A stretch of DNA of 64,000 bases, from positions 31,840,642 to 31,904,641 of the forward strand of contig NC_063065.1 in the NCBI RefSeq assembly GCF_018812025.1. The letters run 5' to 3'. Positions 1-12,703 of this stretch are shown here, one piece after another. How positions within the stretch are numbered: the first letter of the stretch is position 1; the number at the start of each line of letters is the position of its first letter. The notes below the pieces were generated by a model. The model had not been told where the DNA came from. It was given only the letters and a program-made list of their open reading frames with translations, and made no database searches. This stretch comes from Megalobrama amblycephala (lineage: Eukaryota > Chordata > Actinopteri > Cypriniformes > Xenocyprididae). Position numbers and translations under genes: made by a program.

Positions 1-218
1 GGCTTTTTATTTATTAACAAGTTATTAAAATTATTTTAATGACACTGACATATAGCCTGACATCTCACCTGACCACAAATACTGAATCAGAACAACGCGT
101 TCTTCTCAGGCACTCTTAAACTGCATCTGACAGAAGTGTTAACTTCAGGTTTTCACAACAAAACCTGCCCAATTACTACTCAAAACTAGCCCGATAGCAT
201 TTCAGGGACAGACAAATT

Positions 219-467
219 TGCTGAATAAAGTCATTATTTTATTGTTTTTGCGCACAAAAAATTTTCGTCGCTTCAAAACATTAAGGTTGAACCACTGTAG
301 ACACGTCGACTATTTTAACAATGTGTTTACTACTCTTCTGGACCTTAAATGTGGTAATTTCATTGCTTTCAATTGAGGATAAAAAAAAAAAAAACCTCTC
401 GGATTTCCTCAAAAATATATTTCTGTTCTGAAGATAAACAACATTTTTGGGTGAACTAACCCTTTAA
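219..467 (+). mobile_element. TTAA long-inverted-repeat MITE, right-arm fragment
   Basis: It matches the right arm of the complete element at 51238-52285 and the copy at 31774-32020: a GCACAAAAA...TTCGTCGCTTC stretch, AACATTAAGGTTGAACCACT, and the terminus TTTTTGGGTGAACTAACCCT ending in TTAA. The middle is diverged. Confidence 0.7.
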
Positions 468-1766
468 AGTAGCCCAATTCCATGAGAAAACAGCAGACTT
501 GGCAACACCGGTTAACAGCTTTCATGCACATCTTTCAAATTAAAATTCTCGCATCAGAAAAGCACAGAATGGACTATATGAACGGAGCATTAGCGAATTT
601 CAGCATTAATTTAAACCAGCTTGAAAACTTCCGGTGAGATGTAATTTGCTGGTGTGTTGAGCATCAATAGTGTAATACTTAATTTATAATCAGAATATAG
701 TCACTTAAATAGTCAGGCATAGCATTAATTTAGTTCAATTACTTCAAACGTTCAATTAATTCAAACGTAAGACAGCATAAAAAATAAATAAATAAAGACG
801 TACCTCAGTGTTCCTCCTTGGCTAAATTCAATTCGACCATCAGTTTTCACACTTTTATGTGAAAAAAGCTTCAAAAATTAAATATTTATTGTGCACTTTA
901 GTTAGATGAATTGAATAAAATGTGAGTTTTCACAAGTGTGCTGAAATCATTGATGCGCTGCACAGACTGACAGCTGCTGTGATTAAAGTGAGAGCACGGT
1001 GCTCTCATTCATTCAAGCGATTCACAATAAAAGTTATTGTTTTTCATGAGATTTTTTAGTATTATTTCATACCTCACATTGACAAAATGTATTTTTAAAC
1101 CTAGTTATTTTATAATGTTTAATATTTAGTCATAAACGAAGTGAAAAACGATTAGAGGAAATGTCTGATATATGCGCAAATAAATGCTACTTTGCCGCCA
1201 CCTGCTGGTTAAAGTGGTAATTATTGTCTTTTTTATTTTTAAATAAGTGTTTTCTTTCAAATGTTGAATTTCCTACATTTTTAAACGTTTGGTTTTACAA
1301 ATGGAGACAATCTCAGAAGGATGAACAAATAATGTCTGTGGTCATCACATTAAAAATAACATTAGAAGTGCTGGAGAAAATAATGCGTGTGTGTGTCTAA
1401 TTACAGATACAGCGTTTTTAAACGGTCCCAATAGCTTCGTCTTTACTGCAATCAATAAAACTGTTTTACTGGCAAATTAGATAAATGTGGTAACTGCATT
1501 AAAACATTAAAAAGTCAACAATTGAAGGTTTTGTGTCGATGTACAGCGACTAGAGAATGAACAGCTAACAGTTCACCGGAAATGCCTGAGCTGGCTTAAA
1601 CCAGGAAGTAGCCGTGCATATAGTCCATTACGTTTGTTGTTTCTTTGAACCACCAGTTGAGAAACACTGAATTAGATGACATAATTAAAATGCAAGATGG
1701 TGCATTTAATGTCATTTAACACTCTGACCCAATTTAGGTGCTGTTAATGGTTTGGTGTAATATCAC

Positions 1767-2000
1767 AGGATGCACAATATATTGTAACATATGGGTTATC
1801 ATTAAATAACAGAATTGGATAATGCACTTTTCCCGTGTGTATACATTTGCAGTCATCTAACGCTCAGCTAAAGTTAATTTTTATAAACATGAATGTACAA
1901 TGTAATAAAGTTAACACTAATAATTTAATATTATTATTTTTTTAACATACTGATTTTAGCTTTTTGGTTTTACCTACGATTTTTAGATCAGTGCATCCCT
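1767..2000. mobile_element. Possible small DNA-element remnant
   Basis: The segment opens AGGATGCAC and closes GTGCATCCCT, an inverted pair resembling the termini of common fish hAT-type MITEs (AGGGATGCAC). No target-site duplication is visible. Confidence 0.3.
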
Positions 2001-2378
2001 AAATTACTGAACTTTTTTTACCTGTAAAATTCTGAATAGTCCTATCAAACGGGACTAGATGTTTAGCTGGACACGAGAACTTGAGAATCAGACCTCAAGC
2101 AACCCATGTCAAGAAGTGTGCAAAGTTTATTATTAATAAACCAGAGACAGAAGAGCAAGAAAATTATAGAAAGACAACCCAACAGAGTCCGTATCCAAAA
2201 GCACTACACATAATGCAAACCACAAAGGACAAGTGCTTCAACCAGAGCAGCAAAATGAAAAACCAGCCCAGCCTTATGCAGTGTGAACACACCTAGCATT
2301 TACAAAAAGTCCCAGCCAACAGCCGAAAGCTGACAGTGTGCAACACATGCAGCAGGTGAGAGGTTAAAGGTCACTCAC

Positions 2379-2519
2379 CTCCTTCTGAGCGATGCCCATC
2401 TTGTCTCTCCAGTGCACCAGCACTAAGTCGGCCTTCTCTTTGGCGAACTTCTCTACCTCTTTAGCAGCTTTACCTGCTAAACGCTGCCACTCGGGGACTT
2501 TATTCCTCCCAAATTGGTC
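2379..2519 (-). CDS. dnajc13: dnajc13 coding exon 19 (residues 689-735)
   Basis: The exon is 141 nt. It starts [20 protein letters not shown] after TTGCAG and ends [13 protein letters not shown] at GAG|GTGAGT. It is the last exon in the window; the following intron runs off the left edge. Confidence 0.96.
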
Positions 2520-3064
2520 CTGCAAAAACAGTCATTAATTGTTTATGGGACTAAAAGAGGATATGTGAGAGTAATGACTGGTAATCATTCCATACTGTGG
2601 CAATCTTGACATTGTCACGTATGTGCATCCTATCGACATCCTTCTCAGGCACGGGGTCAGAGCTGTCCAGATACGCCAACAGACCGGTGGGCTAAAACAC
2701 AACGACAGACGACATTTGAGCTTTCTGTGGTACTTTTAAAGGAAACAATGAGTAAATGTACAGACTACATGTGCAGCTCACCAGTATCCTCTTCAGGAGG
2801 TTCAAGGCAATGGGGTTTTCTGCCGTCCACAATCCCACGAGATGTCGACTCAACTGTCTGCATGACACAAAATGAGTGATTACCAGTATAAGATGGCTGT
2901 AATCTCCTGTAGTGAACAGTGAGTGAGCGTGACCTGTTGGTGAGCATCCGCTGGTCAGCGCTGATGGTGAACATGGAGGTGTGGAGGTGTCTGGGTAAAG
3001 CACCTTCGCTCAGGGCCAGATCCTGCATCTTAGTGGCGATCTCCTTATCTCCTTCCTGACAGAT

Positions 3065-3105
<41 letters not shown>

Positions 3106-6100
3106 TCTAACAGACATATAGAGAACAAAGACAAACATGCTGCAGGACCTGCAAGTCTCACCTCAATGATGGCCTTCATGATCAGACCGGCTCCTTTCAC
3201 GATGGCCATAGAGGGATGCTGTGGAGAGATGGAAATATACACTAAGTCTGGGGACAGTAAGACAAAAAATTGATACTTTAATAACTTTGACTTTATATCT
3301 CGCGATTCCGACTTTATAACTCGCGATTCCGACTTTATAATCCTCAATTCCGACTTTATTTCTCGCTATTCCGACTTTATAACTCGCGATTCCGACTTTA
3401 TAATCCTCAATTCCGACTTTATATCTCGCGATTCCGACTTTATAACTCGCGATTCCGACTTTATAATCCTCAATTCCGACTTTATTTCTCGCTATTCCGA
3501 CTTTAAAACTCGCAATTCCGACTTTATAATCCTCAATTCCGACTTTATAATCCTCAATTCCGACTTTATAATCCTCAATTCCGACTTTATAATCTTCATT
3601 TCCGACTTTATAATTCTCATTTCCAACTTTATAATTCTAATTTCCGACTTTATAATTCTCATTTCCGACTTTATTTCTCGCAATTCCGACTTTATTTTTC
3701 GCAATTCCAACTTTATTTCTCGCAATTCCAACTTTATTTCTCGCAATTTCAACTTTAAAACTCGCAATTCCGACTTTATATCTCGCAATTTCAACTTTAT
3801 AATTCTCAATTCAAACTTTATTTCTCGCAATTCCAACTTTATTTCTCGCAATTCCAACTTTATTTCTCGCAATTCCAACTTTAAAACTCGCAATTTCGAC
3901 TTTAAAACTCGCAATTCCGACTTTATATCTCGCAATTTCAACTTTATAATTCTCATTTCCGATTTTATTTCTCGCAATTCCGACTTTATATCTCGCAATT
4001 TCGACTTTATAATTCTCATTTCCGACTTTATAATTCTCATTTCCGACTTTATAATTCTCAATTCCGACTTTATTTCTCGCAATTCCGACTTTATAATCCT
4101 CAATTCCGACTTTATAATCCTCATTTCCGACTTTATAATTCTCATTTCCGACTTTATTTCTCGCAATTCCGACTTTATTTCTCGCAATTCCGACTTTATT
4201 TCTTGCAATTCCGACTTTATTTCTCGCAATTCCGACTTTATATCTTGCAATTCCGACTTTATTTCTCGCAATTCCGACTTTAAAACTCGCAATTCCAACT
4301 TTATATCTCGCAATTCCAACTTTATAATTCTCAATTCCAACTTTATAATTTTCAATTCCAACTTTATTTCTCGCAATTCCAACTTTATATCTTGCAATTT
4401 CAACTTTAAAACTCGCAATTCTGACTATATCTCGCAATTCCAACTTTATAATTGTCATTTCAGATTTTATTTCTCGCAATTCCGACTTCATAATTCTCAA
4501 TTCCAACGTTATAATTTTCAATTCCAACTTTATTTCTCGCAATTCCAACTTTATTTCTCGCAATTCCAACTTTATTTCTCGCAATTCCAACTTTATATCT
4601 CGCAATTTCAAATTTAAAACTCGCAATTCCGACTTTATATCTCGCAATTCCGACTTCATAATTCTCATTTCCGACTTCATAATTCTCATTTCCGACTTTA
4701 TAATTCTCATTTCCGACTTTATTTCTCGCAATTCCGACTTTATTTCTCGCAATTCCGACTTTATTTCTCGCAATTCCGACTTTATTTCTCGCAATTCCGA
4801 CTTTATATCTCGCAATTCCGACTTTATAATTCTCATTTCCGACTTTATAATTCTCAATTCTGACTTTATTTCTCGCAATTCCGACTTTAAAACTCGCAAT
4901 TCCGACTTTATAATCCTCAATTCCGACTTTATAATTCTCATTTCCGACTTTATAATCCTCAATTCCGACTTTATAATTCTCATTTCCGACTTTATTTCTC
5001 GCAATTCCGACTTTATATCTCGCAATTCCGACTTTATAATTCTCATTTCCGACTTTATAATTCTCAATTCCGACTTTATTTCTCGCAATTCCGACTTTAA
5101 AACTCGCAATTCCGACTTTATAATCCTCAATTCCGACTTTATATCCTCATTTCCGACTTTATTTCTCGCAATTCCAACTTTATTTCTCGCAATTCCAACT
5201 TTATTTCTCGCAATTCCAACTTTATTTCTCGCAATTCCAACTTTAAAACTCGCAATTCCAACTTTATATCTCGCAATTCCAACTTTATAATTTTCAATTC
5301 CAACTTTATTTCTCGCAATTCCAACTTTATTTCTCGCAATTCCAACTTTATATCTTGCAATTTCATCTTTAAAACTCGCAATTCCGACTTTATATCTCGC
5401 AATTCCAACTTTATAATTCTCATCTCCGAATTTATTTCTCGCAATTCCAACTTTATAATTTTCAATTCCAACTTTATTTCTCGCAATTCCGACTTTATTT
5501 CTCGCAATTCCGACTTTATAACGCACAATTCTGACTTTATATCTCACAATTCTGACGTTATATCTAGCAATTCTGAGAAAAAAAGTCTGAATTGTGAAAT
5601 GAAAAGTCGCAATTATACCTTTTTTATTTTTTATTCAGTGGCAAAAACAAGCTTCCATAGAAAACCGCTGTTTTACATTGTAAAAATATTTCACTGTTTT
5701 GACCATAATTTATCAAATGCAGCCTTGGTGAGCAGAAGAGACTTCTTTCAGAAACGTTGAAACATTTTGAACTTTACAGAAGGCAGTGTTTATGAAAGCA
5801 CATTTTTGAAACTCCATATTTGACTGCAGACCTGGAAGAGCTTGAAGAGCGTCCGTCCGTTGGACGCCACCATCTCCAGCAGCATGTCGAACTGCTGACC
5901 CTCCGTCGTCTCGCTGTAGGGAGCGCAGAGGGCAAAGGTCAGGAAGTCCAGCAGCGAGCTGATCACTAACGCTCCTGTGCCGTGATCCTGATGAAACCAC
6001 AAACAGAGTCGACTCGTTCAACCTTCAGGCACTCAACAGGGTTATTCCTGGCTCAAAGTGAGGTGGACGTGGTAAAATCCTGATCATGCTCACACATGCA

Positions 6101-6916
6101 AGTGATAAATTCATTAATCTGGTGCAAAATTAAGAGCTCCAACCCATGTTCAGTGTGCAAACTGAACAAAGAAAAAGTCTGTGCATTGACTTGTACCCCT
6201 TAAAGGGGACTCAACCCAGATATAGCGCCAGAGTCTACATTGCATTCACACTGGTGTTTTAGGAAGCCAAACAATTAGAATATAACAATAATAATAATAA
6301 TTGTATATTATTATGTGCTATCTATCTATCTATGTTTATATTGATAATTGTTTATTGTTATGTACACACATGTGACGTACCACATTACTGATGAACTTCT
6401 CCAGCAGGTTCTCCAGAAACTTCTTGGAGGAGAGTAGAGAGGCTTTGTTCAGCTGCTCCTGCCGCAGATCGTAATCATCGTGCATCGGCTACACAAACAC
6501 ACAGGCCCCGTTAGGATCTGTTAATGTGCCTGGGAAACCTGTCAGCGTTTCATTATGATAGTGTGTGTTTTACTTACACACATCAGAGCGCAGAGCATGT
6601 CTATGGCAGCGTGGGTCACACCGTCGTTGTTTCTCTTCAGCGCTTTAACAGTTTTTACTCCCAATTTTTCTCTAAACCTGCAACACAATCATAAAGCAAT
6701 TGACCAAAAAAGACAAACAAAAGTGTTACTCGCATTTTTGTAACATAAATATTATATGTATAACATTATAGATGGCCCAGAAAAATAAATAAATGGCTAT
6801 AGATAGAACGATAGATAAGATAGATAGATAAGATAGATAGATAGATAGATATAGATAGATAGAGTGATAGAAAGATGAATAGATGGATAGATAGAACGAC
6901 AGAGTGATAGAACGAC

Positions 6917-7006
<90 letters not shown>

Positions 7007-7573
7007 GATGGATGGATGAACAGAGATCAACGGATGGATAGATAGATAAAACGATAGATAGAACAATAGATAGATAGATAGATAGATAGATAGACAGATC
7101 AATCGAATGATGGGATGATGGAACAATGGATGGATGGACAGAGAGATAGACAGAGGGATAGATGATAGAATGATAGATGGATCGATAGAACGATAGACAG
7201 AACGATAGAACGATATAGATAGAACGATAGAATGACAGATAGATAGATAGATGGGATGATGGATGGACAGAGGGATAGATAGAACGATTGACAGATGAAT
7301 AGATGATAGAATGATAGATGGATCGATAGAACGATAGACAGAACGATAGAACAATATAGATAGAACGATAGAACGACAGATAGATAGATAGATAGATAGA
7401 TAGATAAATACACAGATGAATCAATCGAATGATGGGATGATGGATGGAATGATAGATGGATAGACAGATAGACAGTGGAATAGATAGACGGATAGATAGA
7501 ACGATCGACAGATGGATAGATGGATAGAATGATAGATGGATCGATAGAATGATAGATAGAACGATAGAACGAC

Positions 7574-7637
<64 letters not shown>

Positions 7638-7808
7638 CAATCGAATGATGGGATGATGGAACGATGGATGGATGGACAGAGAGATAGATAGAACGATCGA
7701 CAGATGGATAGATAGATAGATGGGATGATGGATGGACAGAGGGATAGATAGAACGATGAATAGATGGATAGAATGATAGATGGATCGATAGAACGATATA
7801 GATAGAAC

Positions 7809-7862
<54 letters not shown>

Positions 7863-10800
7863 GATTCTGGCAGTCCATTCAACATTTGTCAGGTTGGACA
7901 CAAACACTGAATGAACTCTAGATGTGCAGATAGTGGACAGGAACACACAGTCGATTCATACATCTCAGTGTCCCAGAGGAAGACAATAAAATGATAAATG
8001 ACCGTTGAGAGAGAGAGAGAGAGAGAACGCAGGTGTGAAGCGTTCAAAAAAGAGGAAATGTAAAACAGCAAGACAAGTGAAGATTTCCTTAAAATGGTTT
8101 CAGACAGGAAGGCCAATGGAGAGACAGATGTGATGTGAGATATGAGAGAGGGCACACTGAGATATATGGACTAATATTTACATTGTGGGTTCGAGTCCAC
8201 CCATGAGACCAGACCTTAAAACAACAGAGGGGTTTCATTAAAACCCAGACAAACATGTGCGGTTCAGACACAGAAGAGCATGTGGAGAATAAGACAGCGA
8301 GAGTCAAAGCGAGCATGAACTGAGAGGATATTTGACAAGCTTAACAGTGTCTAAAATGTTTGATCATCATGTGTGAACACAGATTGGTCTACAAAGATGG
8401 AGTCGTACTTCGGGAGCTGCGTGAAGGCCTGGAAACCGGCTTTAGAGGCCACCAGCCGTCTGATCGCCTGAAACTGAGCCTCCAGCTCCGAGTTCGGCCC
8501 CGGCAGGTCCACGTCTTGAGATAAGAGAGCCAGGATGGCGTTGCTGATCAGTTTCTCTTTATTCTCTGAGAACAGACCCTACAAAAGACAGAACAGAAGG
8601 ACGGGGTCACACTAAAATACTCAAACCCAATGTACATGAAGCCACGAAAGGAGCTGTTTGGACACTTACGTCCTGAGTGACGGCATGCAATACTCCACTG
8701 TAAGAGATGTTGGCGTTAAATCTGAACACTGCGTCTGCAAAATTGCAATCTAGAATAAAGAACAAACAAACAAACAAACAAACAAACATTATGAGCACTG
8801 ACAGGTGAAGTGAATAACACTGATCATCTCTTCATCACGGGTGGGAAATATAGGTAAATATAATCAAATAAAATCCGTTTTATTTATCCCAAATTCCATT
8901 TTAATTTTTCTGGATTCCATTTTTTTTTTCTTTTCAGTTTTATTTTTTTGTTTAAAAAATTAACAACAGAGCTTTACTGTTAAAATTAAAACATGGAAGA
9001 AAAACTGATTATTCCTTAAAAGATAGTTTTTAATAATGTATTAAATTAATTTATCTAAATTCTTAATATGTTTCTGTCAAGTTAAAATCGAACTTCCTGT
9101 ATAGGGCCCTATGATTTCCGCGATGCAGAAAATGCAGACGGAATCGCGGAATTCATTCATAAAAACGGAATTTACTATATAACGCGGAATGTCACGGAAT
9201 TTTTCAAATTTTTGATGAATGAATTAAAAGCAGGTCAGTACACTTAAATTAAATCGCGATACTATGGAAGCCTGTTTCCGCTAAAAAAAGAAAAAAAAAA
9301 GAAAAAAAGATTAATTGCAACTTTTTATCTCAGAATTCTGACTTTATATCACGCAATTGCAACTTTATATCTCTTTATATATTTTATATCTAAATTAAAT
9401 CACGATATAGACTAGTGTCTGTGAATATTAAACCGCAAAAAGACTATTTAAATATGAATCCTGCATGTCTGTGTCTCTGAAATTAATGGCGCGGTTTCAT
9501 TTACTTCGCGCACAAACACACACACACACACACACACTGAAACACGCGTTACGCTCGTGGAGTTTTCATCTTCTGTCGCCTCACTATATGAGGACATGAG
9601 CGCACAAAATTCATCTCCAGAGCTGCTCCGAGTCATTTCATCAGCATTTTACCGCTTTAAGAAAATCTATCGTCATATGGTGCGTTCAAGTCATGTCGGA
9701 AAGATCGTATTTATGAGCAGAACTGACATGAACGCCACCACAATGTCGTAAATACCAGTGGGGAGCTCGGGATTTTCTTTAAGCTCCGATCTGTACGAGT
9801 TGGGGGCGTGTCAGTCAGAAACATGGCAAAATACCACAATACTTACAGGTATTTAGCAGTGACATTGTCAGGCTTTTCTATTTACAACGAAGTAAGCTGA
9901 TTCTCAGCAAAAAATATGATAGCATCACAATATAAAATGTAATATGTAACAATAAAGTTTACAATAGCTTCATAAATTAATTTAAAAACATAAAAAAGCA
10001 ACATACAACTAATGCACATTATTTGCAATTCATTTTCTAGAAGTAAAAGTGTTGTTATTTTGTGTAATTAATTTAGAGAAGGCACACCGCCATCTTACTC
10101 TGACGAAAGTGACTTGAACGCACCTACCGTCGCACACACGACTTCCCACCTCGTACATACGAACTTCCCAGGAGGACTTGAATGCACCAATAAACACGCA
10201 GAAAATCAAAGCTCTTGGCAACCCGTCAAAATAAAAGTTCGATTTAACTTGATAGAAACATATTACTGTTGTACAGTAGAATTTAGATATGTTTCAATGT
10301 AATAATAATAATACTAACACTAATAGACTTAATAATAATAATAAATGATTAAAACTATATTTTTAAAGAACAATCTCTGTTTTTCTTCCATGTTTTAATT
10401 TTAACAGTAGGCGTAATGCTCTGTTGTGCAGCACTTTGTTTGATTAAAAAAAAAAAAAATTAATTTCATGATTAAAAGATAAATTAAATTAATGTTATCC
10501 GTTCATTTGATTGCAAGAAAAATGTAAATGCACAACAGAATTTCTGAAAAAACAAAAATTCATAAAAATACATTTTTAATTAATAAATTTGTTGTTTTTA
10601 AGAATTCAATTAATCAGACATTCTTTTTGATTATTAAAATTTAATTTAATCATTAAAATCGATTCCAAAAAATTTAATTGAAAAAAAAAAAAAAAACGGA
10701 ATCCAGAAAAATTAAAACGGAATTTGGGAAAAAATAAAACGGATTTCATAGGGCCCTAGATATTTTAAGCAGCAAGTGAACATTTTGTCCTCAGAGTGGT

Positions 10801-12619
10801 CATGCGTAAGGATTTGAGCGAGTTTGACAAGACCCAAACTGTGATGGCTAGACGACTGGGTCAGAGCATCTCCAAAACTATACGATGAGTTAAAATCACT
10901 AAATGAGCTACAGTCCAGTCTAGTGAAGACCGTACTTGGCGGCGCCGCGAGGAATTTCAGGTGAAGACTCTCCACCTCCTCGTCCACAGGCATGCTGAGC
11001 AGACCCCAGCGCTGACCCCGCCGCGTGGGCGCCATCTTCACACACACATCCCTGTTTCCAGAAGCCCTCACGCTGTCCAGCAGACTCGCCAGCAGAGAGT
11101 CCCTGCAGACAGCACAGAGACGGCTCTAACACACAGGCTTATATCAGGCAGAGAAGAGCAGAAGCAGCGCCTGTGGATGCGCACCTGTCTGTGGAGCAGT
11201 ACTTCCGGATCTGTCCTCGGATGAACTCGATGCTGAAGATCTGAGGATTCTCCGCATCACAGATCAGAGCGAAAACCTGCACAACACACACTCGACATCA
11301 GCTTATTCTGATTAGCAATTTAAACAGAATATAAATACAAATTATTTAAAGGGTTGATGCAATGTTAACCCTTATAGGGTCTTTTTAGACCCCAAACGGC
11401 GTTTTCTAAAAGTAAAATAAATGTTCTCTTTGTCCAAATGACATGAAACTTAGTACAGTTGTTAACACTTTCTAGATCGACAAATAAATAAAAAATTGGA
11501 GTGATATCTTGTTTTTGTTAGTGTAGAAAAAAAAGTGTCACACTCAGGGTCTTTGGGGTCTTCAGTGACACCAGGCAACAAAATGTAATTTTTTAACAAA
11601 ATAATTGATTTTTAAAAACAAAATGTTTTTACTCTGTTTGATAATGTTTTTACTTCATATCTGTGCAGTTTTTGGAGGATTTATCATATCTTTTAAATTT
11701 ATATAAATAAATAAATAAATATTTTTGTTGAGTAGGTTTTTATACAAAAACAGCTTTTTATGTAAAATTCACTTTATAAAAGACCCACATTTCTAACTTT
11801 CATTCATGGGGATAACACGGATAATCTGACATGGTTTAGTGTAAGATTTTTGCCCATCTTTTGGAAAATACAGTTTTAAAAGTAAAACAATGATCACTTT
11901 TACCAGTAGGTGGCTCCAGAGCTCCACTATTTGCTGTTTGACTGACTGAAAGACATCTTTTCACAAGTATTTTTCAGTTGGATTCATATCTAAATATTAT
12001 GAAATCACAATTATGATAATAAAAAATACTTTTTGTCAAAGTTTAGCATTATTTTTGTACTGGAAAAAAAAAAGTTTTTCAAAAATGTTGATTTTGAGGA
12101 TGAATTTTGTCCATTTTCTAAGTGGGGTCTCTTCATAATGTAACCATATTGAAAAACAGAAAAACAAAAAAAAATACTAAACTTTGACAAAAAGTAGCTT
12201 TTATTGTCATAATTGTGATTTCATAATATTTAGATATGAATCCAACTGAAAAATACTTGTGAAAAGATGTATTTCAGTCAGTCAAATAGCAAATAGTGGA
12301 GCTCTGGAGCCACCTACTGGTAAAAGTGATATTTGTTTTACTTTTAAAATTGCATTTTCCAAAAGATGGGCAAAAATCTTACACCAAACCATGTCAGATT
12401 ATCCGTGTTATCCCCATGAATGAAAGTTAGAAATGTGGGACTTTTATAAAGTGAATTTTACATAAAAAGCTGTTTTTGTATAAAAACCTACTCAACAAAA
12501 TATTTATTTATATACATTTTTTAAAATATGATAAATCCTCCAAAAACTGCACAAACGTGGAGTAAAAACATTAATAAACAGAGTAAAATTACATTTGTTT
12601 AAAAAAAAATTAAAAAAAA

Positions 12620-12703
<84 letters not shown>

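Larger units (their letters stand above)
1..2378. other. dnajc13 intron, no exon seen
   Basis: A+T-rich intronic DNA. I looked for the next family exons on the minus strand and found none. It holds an old repeat arm at 219-467 and possibly a small DNA-element remnant at 1767-2000. Confidence 0.6.

Noticed and set aside
3492..5547. Open frames of 308 and 578 codons on the minus strand
   Set aside because: They are readings of the 21-bp minisatellite. Period-3 length and absence of stops in the unit explain them fully.
6726..7946. 406-codon serine/isoleucine/tyrosine frame on the minus strand
   Set aside because: Translation of the GATA/GACA simple repeat.
8182..8200. GGGTTCGAGTCCACCC, an excellent tRNA B-box, as a tRNA gene or SINE head
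   Set aside because: No A-box, no cloverleaf and no poly(A) or repeat tail nearby; probably an old SINE scrap at most.
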